A stretch of DNA of 47,108 nucleotides. Origin: DATBWZ01 sp036514535. GTDB taxonomy: Bacteria > JAMCPX01 > DATBWZ01. Location of the stretch: positions 1 through 47,108 of the forward strand of contig DATBWZ010000073.1 of the NCBI GenBank assembly GCA_036514535.1. Direction: 5' to 3'. The notes beneath the pieces were generated by a model. It did not search any database, was not told where the DNA came from, and worked only from the letters and a program-made list of their open reading frames with translations. The first letter of the stretch is position 1. Each line of letters begins with the position of its first letter. Of this stretch, positions 8,384 to 17,037 are shown in pieces. The position numbers were made by a program, and so were the translations under genes.

Positions 8384-9860
8384 TAAAAAGTTCAATAATT
8401 CCAGGATCCATGCTTGTCATAGCATCAGGGATATCTCTCGTATCTCTAAATCTTTCTCTCATTATCTCGCCAAGATAAGAATATTTAATCAGAATCTTCA
8501 TAACCTTCTTCATAAACTCCTGTTTTTCCGGAGAGAGTTTTCCAAGATTCTGGAACTTCCACTTGAAAAATTCCTCAGTAGTTTTCAATAGGCATTCTTT
8601 TAATTCATCAACCGTCATATTTTCAGGCGTTATCACCGGTTCAATAAGATTATATTTTGAATAGTCATAAGTAAAGATATACGGCTTCAATGTTGTGTAA
8701 ATCTCTGAATAAGGCCATGGTGCAATAGCAAGAAAAAACGCCATATCAGGATTATAGTGCTTTGCAAGTTCCAGGGTATTTTTTATACTTTCCAATGTAT
8801 CACCGGGCATTCCCAGCACAAAAGAGGTTTCCGAAATCATACCGTGTCTGTTTATTATATCTATCGCCTTTTTTGATTCCTCCACCTTTATGTTTTTATT
8901 AAATTCATTCAAGGTTTTCTGGTCCACAGATTCCACCCCCACATAAATGTGAGAAATCCCAGCATCCCTGTACTTACCCATTATGCTCTCATCCCGCACT
9001 ATATCATCAACCCTGGTTTCCATCAGAAGGTCAATACCGGGACGCCGTTCTATAAGCTGATCAAGTATCAGTTCCCATCTGATTCTGTCCGATGTTGGAA
9101 ACTCATCGCAAATCATGGCAACATTTACACTAAATCTCTCTCTGAGAGATACAAGTTCATCAACGAAATTTTTCGCACTGCGGGCGCGCCAGGTCTTTTT
9201 CCAAAACACCTGCTGGGAGCAAAATAAGCATCCCTGAGTACAGCCTCTTGATGAACTGACAATAGCAAGAGTGGAATTTTCCTTCACTCTGTAATTATAA
9301 ATCTTCCAGTTAATCAGATCCCATGCCGGAGACAAATTATCAAGATTCTCAATAAATGCTCTGGCAGGCGTTACAACCGTTCCTCCGTCACTCCAATATG
9401 CAATGGATTTTACCTTTTGAAGATTTTTTCCTGAATTCAAACAGTCCAGCAATTCAACAAAGGTAATTTCTCCCTCACCCCTGACTGCAAAATCCACAAA
9501 GGGGCACCTTGATAAAATATCCCTGTAAAGAAAAGTCGGATGAATCCCGCCAATTACAGTAACAATTCTTTCATCTATATCCTTCGCATCTGAGAGAATT
9601 TTCAATGAATCATTCACTGCTGCAGTGAATGCGGTTGTCGCCACAACATCAGGCTTTTCGTCCAGTATCCGTTTTCGTATCTCCTCGTGGTTGTGAAATT
9701 CGCTCATAGCATCGTAGATCACGGGCTCAAAACCAGCATCTCTCAGCGCTCCCGCAATATAGACAAAGCCGAGAGGAAGCCACCTTCCGGCGCATTCCAC
9801 CACCCCCGAGTGGTAAGGGGGTGTTATGAGCAGTACTTTTTTTATTTTTTTATTACTCAC
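8379..9860 (-). CDS. B12-binding domain radical SAM protein
   Basis: This 493-residue enzyme has an N-terminal Rossmann-like cobalamin-binding-type domain (residues about 8-130: VLLITPPYHSG, PLGFVYIAGALRDAG, VTVIGGIHPT). A radical SAM core follows, with the cluster motif C207-xxx-C211-xx-C214 (GCTQGCLFC). A C-terminal helical region of about 140 residues completes the B12-rSAM layout seen in BchE/P-methylase-type enzymes. Such enzymes methylate or cyclise unreactive carbons; the substrate here is unknown. The start is GTG, with AAGGTG nine bases upstream, seven bases after the 5-haem cytochrome stop. It sits between two cytochrome genes in one operon, so modification of a haem, cytochrome peptide or surface lipid is conceivable. 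Confidence 0.88.
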   Translation of the reverse strand: MSNKKIKKVLLITPPYHSGVVECAGRWLPLGFVYIAGALRDAGFEPVIYDAMSEFHNHEEIRKRILDEKPDVVATTAFTAAVNDSLKILSDAKDIDERIVTVIGGIHPTFLYRDILSRCPFVDFAVRGEGEITFVELLDCLNSGKNLQKVKSIAYWSDGGTVVTPARAFIENLDNLSPAWDLINWKIYNYRVKENSTLAIVSSSRGCTQGCLFCSQQVFWKKTWRARSAKNFVDELVSLRERFSVNVAMICDEFPTSDRIRWELILDQLIERRPGIDLLMETRVDDIVRDESIMGKYRDAGISHIYVGVESVDQKTLNEFNKNIKVEESKKAIDIINRHGMISETSFVLGMPGDTLESIKNTLELAKHYNPDMAFFLAIAPWPYSEIYTTLKPYIFTYDYSKYNLIEPVITPENMTVDELKECLLKTTEEFFKWKFQNLGKLSPEKQEFMKKVMKILIKYSYLGEIMRERFRDTRDIPDAMTSMDPGIIELFT

Positions 9861-9867
9861 CTTGTAT

Positions 9868-10728
9868 TCACCTTAAATCCACCGTACCTGAATGTGAGTC
9901 AGTGTAATGCACCCAGTGGCAAGTCATGCAATTCAGCTGACTTGAAGAATCAAGTATAAAATTGTTTGTCCAGTTTGTATCACCAGTGCCATTGTCCTTA
10001 AAACGGGCGCCTGTCTGTGCTGCGCCATTTGCATCAAGCGGCGCAGCCCTGACGGTTGTTCCAGTCAATGGTATCCGCACCGGATGGCTGTTGTAATTAG
10101 TATTCGCACCATCATTGTTAACAGGGCTGGTGCTCGTTACATCCTGAACATCCCTTGCCCAGTGGCAGTTCCTGCACATCTGGTTGGAGTCGTTCACGTA
10201 TCTCTGAAAATGCCTGCCGGGATCACCGGAGACTGACGAGGCATTCGGATCAAAGGGGGTATCCGTCTGTTCGTGCTGGTCATGGCATGTGGAGCAGTAG
10301 TGCCTCCAGGTATTATCATCCGCTGCATTTTGTTTATCAAGACGGAGATTCATATAGTCTTTATCGGCTGCGCCCTGGGCTACCGGCACCCTGCTTCCAT
10401 AGGAGCTATTCTTGACCAGTGCGTCCCATCTGTGCGAATTTCCGCTTCTTTCGGGTTGTGCCTGCTCAGAATCACTGAAGGATTTTGCGCTGGCCTGACC
10501 AGTTGCGGTATGGCAGGATTTACACAATGCAGCATTTCCCCTCACGCTCGTCAGAGTCATTCCAGCAGCACTATGGACAATATGGCAATCAGAACACTCA
10601 ATCTGGTTTGCTGAACAGGTCCCCTGGAAATTATGGGGACAATTCAGAGAATAAGCATCAATTTCAAAAAATACTACAAAAAGAACAGGTAACAATGCCT
10701 GATGCCAAAATTTTATTTTCAACACCAT
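9868..10728 (-). CDS. Pentahaem c-type cytochrome
   Basis: This 286-residue exported protein has a signal peptide (LPVLFVVFFEIDAYS) and five CxxCH motifs: CSDCH, CKSCH, CSTCH, CRNCH and CMTCH. Extra histidines that could be distal ligands accompany them (CHIVHSA, CHDQHEQ, CHWVHYTDSH). The CxxCHxxH pattern is common in cytochromes with bis-His haems. The start overlaps the upstream gene by ten bases and has GGAGAGG just upstream. Only seven bases separate its stop from the radical SAM start. It probably transfers electrons with the 14-haem protein from the same operon. I do not recognise a named family. Confidence 0.9.
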   Translation of the reverse strand: MVLKIKFWHQALLPVLFVVFFEIDAYSLNCPHNFQGTCSANQIECSDCHIVHSAAGMTLTSVRGNAALCKSCHTATGQASAKSFSDSEQAQPERSGNSHRWDALVKNSSYGSRVPVAQGAADKDYMNLRLDKQNAADDNTWRHYCSTCHDQHEQTDTPFDPNASSVSGDPGRHFQRYVNDSNQMCRNCHWARDVQDVTSTSPVNNDGANTNYNSHPVRIPLTGTTVRAAPLDANGAAQTGARFKDNGTGDTNWTNNFILDSSSQLNCMTCHWVHYTDSHSGTVDLR

Positions 10729-13700
10729 TCGCCTCTCCCGAGGCTGAATTTTTTCATTTTTACAAACGCAACCGCAAAAACAACGGATAAAAATCCAAAC
10801 AATGCAATTTTGCCCATTGTATAGTTTATTATCAGCCAGGCAAAGAAAATTTCCGGAAGCAAAATAACTCTCGTGAGCATTTTGAGTTTTTCCGAACCGT
10901 CTATACGCTCTGCGATTTGCGGGCTAATTTTATAATACCAGTTGACAAATTTCCTTCCAAAATAATTTTTCAGCAGGAATTTGTCCCTGAATCCTCGGAG
11001 TATTTGAACATAACGATTGTCGGGAGAATTAAATGCCGCAGTAGCAATAAAACATCTGCGATCAGAAGAATTCTTTTCTTCAGCGGCCTCTGTAAGAAAC
11101 GCGTAGGTGCCGCTTGATTTTATCTTTAAAACAACCTGACCATTTTTCCTCTCTTCCGGAGTAATGATTTGCCATCCATTTGCTGAATCGTAAAAAGCAG
11201 GTTTAATATTAATATTATCCCAGTTTTTAGTATTAATCCTCAGCAACGCTTCATTAAGAAAACTAACGCCCTCAGGAGCGACAAATACCCCGTCGTCTAT
11301 TATTTTGAAACCCTCGGGAACCGCAGCAAGATTCTCACTCTTAACCGCTCCTATTCCAACAATGGTATCATCAATTAAAGCATTTGCCGGCACGAACAGA
11401 TCAATGCCCTTTGTGTTGTTTAGTGAACCACCATCCGTCCGCCTGATGTCAGTCCATACCATGTTCTTATCAGCAACGCTGACAGTAAATTCCTCATAAG
11501 GGCTGAGCAATTCCCCATTATCAACAATAAGCCGCAAGGAATAACTCCTGCCACTAATGGCATTGGAAAGATTCAGAGATCTGTCTGTATAATCAAGGAT
11601 ATCAATAAACCTGCCTGATCCCAATCCCCACAAGTAGTATAAAGACAGCCCGTCCGCGGAAAAGCTCTTAGAACCATCAAAGGAAATAACCGGCTGCGCC
11701 TTTGCCATGAGGCCTTTCTGCACAATTGCCACGGGCGGACTCATGCCGTTTCCATTCACAAAAGCATATGCAATTCTTTCAAACCTCTTGCTGTTATCTT
11801 TTATTTCGCTTATTTTAAAAACATAACTGCCTGGCAAATAAGGATTAAAAATTACACTGCTGCCGGAATTTATAACCGGGGTATCCGGACCCGAAACCTG
11901 TTCTGTGACTATTTCTGTTTGCTGATCCGCTGACACTGTTAACTCTATCTGATTTCCAACATCATTCCATACCACTGGAACTTTTGCTATGAACGGTATT
12001 ACCTCGCCTTCTTCCCGCACAATTACGTTTACTGAATCCTCAGGACTTGTGAATTTCCCATCATAAACCGAGAGGACAAACCTGTAAAATCCAGGCCAGA
12101 CAGGAACAAGGCACGGGGTTGGCGTATTTAATTTTTCAACATCCAGATTAACACCGACATCTTGTCTCCAGTAGAAGAACAGATCATTTCCATCAGCATC
12201 CGAGCTTCCTGTTCCATCAAGGCATATCTTCTCTCCTGCAAGACCAATTCTGTCATAACCGGCAAATGCATGAGGAACATGGTCGTCTGGAGCATCCACA
12301 ATAAAACTCACAGGCTCCGCCGGCGAGGAATTTACGCCATCAAAAACAACAAGATCAAAGGAATATATTCCCGTGTCCTGCGGCGTAACAGAAATCTTAT
12401 CAGTTGAACCATCTGGCAAATTAACCGGCGCGCCCGCTGTCTGCCTCCAGGAGCAGGAAAGCGGTTTAGCCTCGGGGTCAAGACTGAGCGTAGCATCAAG
12501 AATTACCTCAGTGCCGGTATTGATCCTTTCTGGAACCGGCCTAATCACAGCATATGGCGGCAAGTTTGTGCGGTCTATGGCAAATACATTCACAAAAATC
12601 TTTTCACTCTCGTTTACGCCATCGGATACATATAGAGAGAATTTGTAGTACCCGGCAACAGAAGGAATAAAGTATGGTTTTGCAGAATTGGCATCGGAAA
12701 GTGCTATCTGAGGGCCAGCCTCCTGCTTCCAAAAATAAAATAGAGCATCGCCGTTGGAATCCTTGCTTAACGAAGCGTCAAGCGCAGCGTCCTCCCAGGT
12801 ATAAACTGTTTTATACACCCCTGCGTCTGCGGTAGGCGGAACATTATTCACCCGCACAAGAACTGTATCCGGTTTGCTGTTTAACTTACCGTTGTTGACA
12901 ATGAGGCTGAAACCATATTCAGCGGCAGTTCTGGCTATGAAGGAGGCAACTGGCGTAAAAGTGTTTTTCAACCCCACATCCGGGCCGGAAATCTGCTTCC
13001 ATGTATGGGTAAGCGGCAGTCCAGCAGGGTCATAACTCGCTGAGCCGTCAAGATAGACCTGAGTAGGATTCACGACCTGGTCGCTTCCTGCTATTGCGAC
13101 AGGAATTATCTTAGTGTCTGATGGATTTGTGCCTCCCTTTACCTCTTCGCCATCGGGTATTCCATCGCCATCGGTATCAGGGTTTGTCGGATCTGTTCCT
13201 GCAAGAAATTCCTCCAGGTTAGTAAGACCATCATTATCCGGATCTTTAGAATAATCCGATGGGTCATCGGGATTCAATCCGTAGATTATTTCCCAGTAAT
13301 CAGGCATGCCATCGCAATCCCTGTCCCCATAACAAACAGGTGCTGAAGCGGCAACAAACTCAAATACATCCACCCGGGCATTCTGTGTGTCCGCAACCAG
13401 CAGGCGGTTGAATTTATCAATTGCTACATCCGATGGCATCCTCATCAAACCTCCAGAGCCACCGAAAGAACCAACATAGGCAAGGTGTGAACCAGACGGG
13501 TTAAACGCCTGAACCCAGCCCTCGTATTGATCTGCAACAAAAGCCTCGCCTTTTGAATTAACAGCAAGCCCCTGCGCTCTCACACTCTTGCCTGCAGCAG
13601 GAGAAGTGGAATATGGAGAGAATGACCTTAGCAACCCGCCATCGGGACCATAAACCATTACATAATCATCAGTGCTTCCGCCTGCCCCAAAAGAAACAAA

Positions 13701-14852
13701 TATTTCGCTGTTGTCTGGATTGACTGAAACGCCTACAGGAAAGCGCTGGAGCATTATTTCATTTATTTTATTGAATGAATAATCATAAATTTTTAAGGAA
13801 TTAGATCCTGCATCTGCAACAATAATTCTCTGTTTTTTCCTGTCCACGGCAATATCTATTGGAAAAAGAAAACCGCCGGGAGATTCCAAATACCGCAAAA
13901 ATTTCCCGTATTGGTTAAAAATACTTACTTCCCTGTATTCCCTGTCACCCACATAAATTCTTCCTGTATCATCTACAGCAATGCCAAACGGCGCAGTATT
14001 GAATTGAAGGCTTAGTCTGAGGAACCCATTGGGGGTAAACGAAATAACACGGTTTAATTTCTGATCAGAGAGATATATATTGCCTTCTCCGTCAACAGCA
14101 ATCCTGCCCGGATTTTCCATGCCTGAATTTATGGAAAACATAAATTTGGCAACCACCGCAGAAACAGCCGTGCTTTTTGTCGCAACAAGGCCGTTTATGT
14201 CCTGAACCTTTACTGTAATCGTATAAACGCCGCCAACAGAAGGCGCTATCCATTCTATCTTATTAGGAGTATCTGTAGTTTTTATAATTCCTGCATCTGC
14301 GGTCCAGGCAAATGTAAGTGGGTCGCCGTCCGGATCGTATGCCTGAGCGACTATTGTTGACACCCTGTTTGTAAATACAATATTGGGATCTGCAACAAGG
14401 GATGTAACCACGGGAGGTTTGCCAACCGCAACAGACAGAGGCATATCGTAAGATATGGTTTGCCTACCTCCACAGAGCCATGAACCGCTGTCAGACAAAG
14501 AAAGATGAAATATGTATGCCCCTGTAGCAGAAGGCGCTGTCCATGTAACTGAAGTTGTATAAGGGCTGCCGCTTACACCGTAATTCAAGCCTGCAGTAAT
14601 ACTGGCTGTATTTCCATTTGGGTCAGTAATAGCCCACCCTGTAAGATCACTCCTCAGATAAAGCCCGCACCCCGAAGTACATGCACCAGAACAATCAGGA
14701 TCATGAGCGGTCACCGTGATGGTTACCTGCTGGCCTGGATTTATTACATTGGATGGATTACAATCCGTAGAATCAACTACGGGCGGCTGATTTGCAAAAA
14801 GGGCTGAAGAAAAGATAAAAAACAGAAAAATATGGTATAAGATATATCTCAT
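10719..14852 (-). CDS. Large surface protein: PKD domains, NHL propeller, CFI-box C-terminus
   Basis: This 1377-residue secreted protein has a signal peptide (cleavage near residue 20, LFA). Two PKD/Ig-like domains occupy about residues 22-235. An NHL beta-propeller follows at about 240-500, with repeats such as PGRIAVDGEGNIYLSD and PSDVAIDKFNRLLVAD. Calcium-binding thrombospondin type 3-like repeats lie at about 505-575 (DRDCDGMPDYWE, NPDTDGDGIPDGEE). Several more PKD-like domains continue to about 1100. The C-terminus matches the CFI-box type: CFIATAAFNSPDNRYVQILR, then RDKFLLKNYFG, helices and a final membrane segment with a basic tail. This architecture suggests a cell-surface or outer-membrane-tethered scaffold. 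It is the first gene of the operon with the 5- and 14-haem cytochromes. Confidence 0.9.
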   Translation of the reverse strand: MRYILYHIFLFFIFSSALFANQPPVVDSTDCNPSNVINPGQQVTITVTAHDPDCSGACTSGCGLYLRSDLTGWAITDPNGNTASITAGLNYGVSGSPYTTSVTWTAPSATGAYIFHLSLSDSGSWLCGGRQTISYDMPLSVAVGKPPVVTSLVADPNIVFTNRVSTIVAQAYDPDGDPLTFAWTADAGIIKTTDTPNKIEWIAPSVGGVYTITVKVQDINGLVATKSTAVSAVVAKFMFSINSGMENPGRIAVDGEGNIYLSDQKLNRVISFTPNGFLRLSLQFNTAPFGIAVDDTGRIYVGDREYREVSIFNQYGKFLRYLESPGGFLFPIDIAVDRKKQRIIVADAGSNSLKIYDYSFNKINEIMLQRFPVGVSVNPDNSEIFVSFGAGGSTDDYVMVYGPDGGLLRSFSPYSTSPAAGKSVRAQGLAVNSKGEAFVADQYEGWVQAFNPSGSHLAYVGSFGGSGGLMRMPSDVAIDKFNRLLVADTQNARVDVFEFVAASAPVCYGDRDCDGMPDYWEIIYGLNPDDPSDYSKDPDNDGLTNLEEFLAGTDPTNPDTDGDGIPDGEEVKGGTNPSDTKIIPVAIAGSDQVVNPTQVYLDGSASYDPAGLPLTHTWKQISGPDVGLKNTFTPVASFIARTAAEYGFSLIVNNGKLNSKPDTVLVRVNNVPPTADAGVYKTVYTWEDAALDASLSKDSNGDALFYFWKQEAGPQIALSDANSAKPYFIPSVAGYYKFSLYVSDGVNESEKIFVNVFAIDRTNLPPYAVIRPVPERINTGTEVILDATLSLDPEAKPLSCSWRQTAGAPVNLPDGSTDKISVTPQDTGIYSFDLVVFDGVNSSPAEPVSFIVDAPDDHVPHAFAGYDRIGLAGEKICLDGTGSSDADGNDLFFYWRQDVGVNLDVEKLNTPTPCLVPVWPGFYRFVLSVYDGKFTSPEDSVNVIVREEGEVIPFIAKVPVVWNDVGNQIELTVSADQQTEIVTEQVSGPDTPVINSGSSVIFNPYLPGSYVFKISEIKDNSKRFERIAYAFVNGNGMSPPVAIVQKGLMAKAQPVISFDGSKSFSADGLSLYYLWGLGSGRFIDILDYTDRSLNLSNAISGRSYSLRLIVDNGELLSPYEEFTVSVADKNMVWTDIRRTDGGSLNNTKGIDLFVPANALIDDTIVGIGAVKSENLAAVPEGFKIIDDGVFVAPEGVSFLNEALLRINTKNWDNINIKPAFYDSANGWQIITPEERKNGQVVLKIKSSGTYAFLTEAAEEKNSSDRRCFIATAAFNSPDNRYVQILRGFRDKFLLKNYFGRKFVNWYYKISPQIAERIDGSEKLKMLTRVILLPEIFFAWLIINYTMGKIALFGFLSVVFAVAFVKMKKFSLGRGEWC

Positions 14853-14873
14853 TCCTTCATTATCTTAAAGCAA

Positions 14874-14902
14874 ATTTTATACCAAAAAAATTAAAATGTC
14901 AA
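14874..14902 (-). promoter_or_regulatory. Sigma-70-type promoter for the PKD/NHL-cytochrome operon
   Basis: On the minus strand there is a perfect TTGACA -35 box (14897-14902), a 17-base spacer and TAAAAT (14874-14879, five of six matches). Transcription would start near 14867, about 14 bases before the ATG at 14852. It would drive the genes from 14852 down to 3470. Confidence 0.75.
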
Positions 14903-14927
14903 TGAAAATTATCCCTTCACTCGCAGG

Positions 14928-14945
14928 TGGGGGAATTATCCCCCA
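14928..14945 (-). terminator. GC-rich hairpin directly after the tetrahaem lipoprotein stop
   Basis: A perfect seven-base-pair stem (TGGGGGA/TCCCCCA) with loop ATTA follows the stop codon at 14946-14948 without a gap. No T-run follows on the minus strand, so it is either an imperfect terminator or an mRNA 3'-end stabiliser. It separates the operon above from the promoter at 14874-14902. Confidence 0.5.
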
Positions 14946-15365
14946 TTATTTATTATGGCATTCTTTGCAGAGATGATTAAAGTCGGTCCTCAACATTGCC
15001 TTTTGTTGTGTCTTGTTATGCTGGTCATGGCAGGTATGGCACGCTACCTCTCTATCCATCTCCAACGGCAACCATGTCTTAATTTCCCCGGATAGTTTAA
15101 CCCCCAAGGGATGATCATTGACACCCATGGGGTGACAACGAATACAGAGTTCGGACGTATTAACATAAACTTTCTGTGTATTTCCCACATGACAAACATT
15201 GCAATATTTTTTTTCAGAATCGTTATGGGGTAAAATTTTGCTGTCAACACGGGGCAGAACAAGATTAGGAGTCAAGCATCCAGCGAAAAACATTAAAAAA
15301 AACAGCAGCGGACATATGAAAAATTTATTTATTTTAATACTCCTTTGGATTGTGGTCCACACCAT
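14946..15365 (-). CDS. Tetrahaem c-type cytochrome lipoprotein
   Basis: The protein has a lipoprotein signal (NKFFICPLLFFLMFFAGC, lipobox FAGC) and four CxxCH motifs: CNVCH, CIRCH, CHTCH and CKECH. It is therefore a small periplasm-facing tetrahaem cytochrome tethered to a membrane. The start is ambiguous. The ATG at 15365 has no ribosome site and gives a 29-residue signal peptide that overlaps the upstream gene. AAAGGAG at 15340-15346 is ideally spaced for an ATA codon at 15332, one base after the upstream stop, which would give a textbook 19-residue signal. The open frame extends further upstream without a better start. It is the last gene after the barrels, NHL protein and 12-haem cytochrome. 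Confidence 0.85.
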   Translation of the reverse strand: MVWTTIQRSIKINKFFICPLLFFLMFFAGCLTPNLVLPRVDSKILPHNDSEKKYCNVCHVGNTQKVYVNTSELCIRCHPMGVNDHPLGVKLSGEIKTWLPLEMDREVACHTCHDQHNKTQQKAMLRTDFNHLCKECHNK

Positions 15366-17037
15366 GGCAGGCAAGGTAACATTCCCCCTTGAATCTGCCT
15401 TTGCGAAAGTATTGCAGCCTGCCTGAGCTGCTGGGACCAACTTTTGTAAACCTCGGGTCTTTATTGAACCTTATCAATGCAGGGTAATCCCTGCTGCTGT
15501 GTGAATCATGACAGGTATAACAGGAGGTCTGTTTATCCAAAATATGCTTTCTGTGATATGCAAAACTCCGGTCGGAAAGGATGTTCTCCCTGAGATGGCA
15601 TTTATAGCATATTGCATAGGTAAATTCACTTTCGGGAATGCCGTCTTCAAGGGTATAATTCTTGCCGAGTATATAGGGATAGACAGAACCATGGGGATTG
15701 GTGCTGCTGCTTTCATCCCCGGAATGACAGTCGGTGCAAGATATAATGCTTGTTGTATTGTAAGGAGGTATAAGGCTTGGAATATCACTGCCTCTGCCAA
15801 TTTCCTGGACAGGATGAAAGGACGGGTTGCTTGAAGAAAATTCCGCCGATTTATCTGTGGAAGGGTAAAGGATCGCTGCACTCTCCGCATGGCATTCATA
15901 ACAGAGCTCATATTCATATCTAAATTTAGAATTTGTACTTGCTTTTCTTTTGAACTCCTTTGAATAACTTCTCTGATTCAATGCAATTGCTCCATGCGCA
16001 GGATGACAGTCCACACATTCAGAATGCCTTTGTACATTTCCTCCTGTTTTTCTGAGCAACTCCTTTTCTTTATGCACACCTTTAAGTTCTATTGGATGTC
16101 TATAAGGCTTGCTGAATTCTTTTTCAATATCAGCAAGAGCGATCCCCGATGCTATTAATCCATTTGTAACCGCAGCATCTCTTTTTCTGCTGTCACCGTG
16201 GCATAGAAAGCATAAGTTTTCTTCATTTTGTATGAGCATTGGGGTCCTTTTCAATCCATGCCCCTTATGGCAACTGCCGCACAGATTAGGCAGTGTTGAA
16301 CTATTCTTGTGTGCCGCATCAGGTATGCTTACCGCTAACGACTGGAAATCATGGCAGATATAGCATACATCCTGCCAGGTATTTTTCCTCCAGAACGGAG
16401 CCTTTGCATTTTCTCTGAAGTCGTCTTTATGGGGATCATGACAGGCTGTGCATTCAAGTCTCCTTTTATCCAGGTGAAACTCCCTGTCGGCAATTTGAGA
16501 AGGTATCTTCAACGGAAACTCTCCCTTGCTATTGTTGTCCAAAGCCAGACCATCTGTAAACGCGAAAGAGACAGGATGACTGCCAGACAGATCGGTTCCA
16601 ATATAGCCCGGAGACGATACCGAAATGGACTGATCAGGATCAATGCTTTTACCCGATGTATCAATCATGCGGATTTCTTTTGAACGGTTAAGCACCTTGC
16701 CGAGAGCAACTGTCCCATCATGGCAGCTCAAACAGAGGCTTGTGGCTCCCTGGGGCCGACCTGGCAGAAACGATGGTTCCAGTGTCTCTGAAAAATACGG
16801 CGTATAGATAATACCTGATTGATATTCAAGTGACCGTCCCCATAAGGGCGCTATAGGATTGGCATTGTGCGGAACATGGCAGAATATGCATATCTCGGTT
16901 TCAGTTGCAGCCTTAATCTCACCTGGACCAGATACCGAAAGATTATGTCTGGTATCCGCGACCCCGCTAATTGCGGCATTATGCGAAGAAAGTATGAAAA
17001 AAATCAAGAGCAGAATAATTAACCTGAAATATCTCAT
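15334..17037 (-). CDS. Dodecahaem c-type cytochrome with a CX3CH site
   Basis: This 567-residue exported protein has a signal peptide (LIILLLIFFILSSHNAA). It has eleven CxxCH motifs (CIFCH, CLSCH, CTACH, CYICH, CGSCH, CFLCH, CVDCH, CYECH, CTDCH, CYKCH, CYTCH) and a final CX3CH (CYLACH, residues 553-558). The first 240 residues align with the complete tetrahaem protein at 26206-26889. Shared features are HNLSV, the first-haem CHxPH, PLW, CLSCHDG, GTDLSxSHPV, LECxxCHxPH and a fourth haem. The rest adds eight haems. GAGGAG lies eight bases before the ATG, and the start overlaps the NHL lipoprotein stop (ATGA), so the pair is coupled. Likely an outer-membrane or extracellular electron carrier. 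Confidence 0.92.
   Translation of the reverse strand: MRYFRLIILLLIFFILSSHNAAISGVADTRHNLSVSGPGEIKAATETEICIFCHVPHNANPIAPLWGRSLEYQSGIIYTPYFSETLEPSFLPGRPQGATSLCLSCHDGTVALGKVLNRSKEIRMIDTSGKSIDPDQSISVSSPGYIGTDLSGSHPVSFAFTDGLALDNNSKGEFPLKIPSQIADREFHLDKRRLECTACHDPHKDDFRENAKAPFWRKNTWQDVCYICHDFQSLAVSIPDAAHKNSSTLPNLCGSCHKGHGLKRTPMLIQNEENLCFLCHGDSRKRDAAVTNGLIASGIALADIEKEFSKPYRHPIELKGVHKEKELLRKTGGNVQRHSECVDCHPAHGAIALNQRSYSKEFKRKASTNSKFRYEYELCYECHAESAAILYPSTDKSAEFSSSNPSFHPVQEIGRGSDIPSLIPPYNTTSIISCTDCHSGDESSSTNPHGSVYPYILGKNYTLEDGIPESEFTYAICYKCHLRENILSDRSFAYHRKHILDKQTSCYTCHDSHSSRDYPALIRFNKDPRFTKVGPSSSGRLQYFRKGRFKGECYLACHGVDHNPKEY

Noticed and set aside
9868..10728. A sixth haem site at the N-terminus of the pentahaem protein (CPHNFQGTC region)
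   Set aside because: The cysteines are not followed by His in a CXnCH pattern.
10719..14852. Haem binding by the PKD/NHL protein (Cys-rich segment near residues 50-70)
   Set aside because: The cysteines lack the CH dipeptide and look like disulfide partners in a surface domain.
15474..15917. A minus-strand open frame in another register inside the 12-haem cytochrome gene
   Set aside because: The 12-haem frame here has regular CxxCH motifs; the alternative translation has none and no family features.
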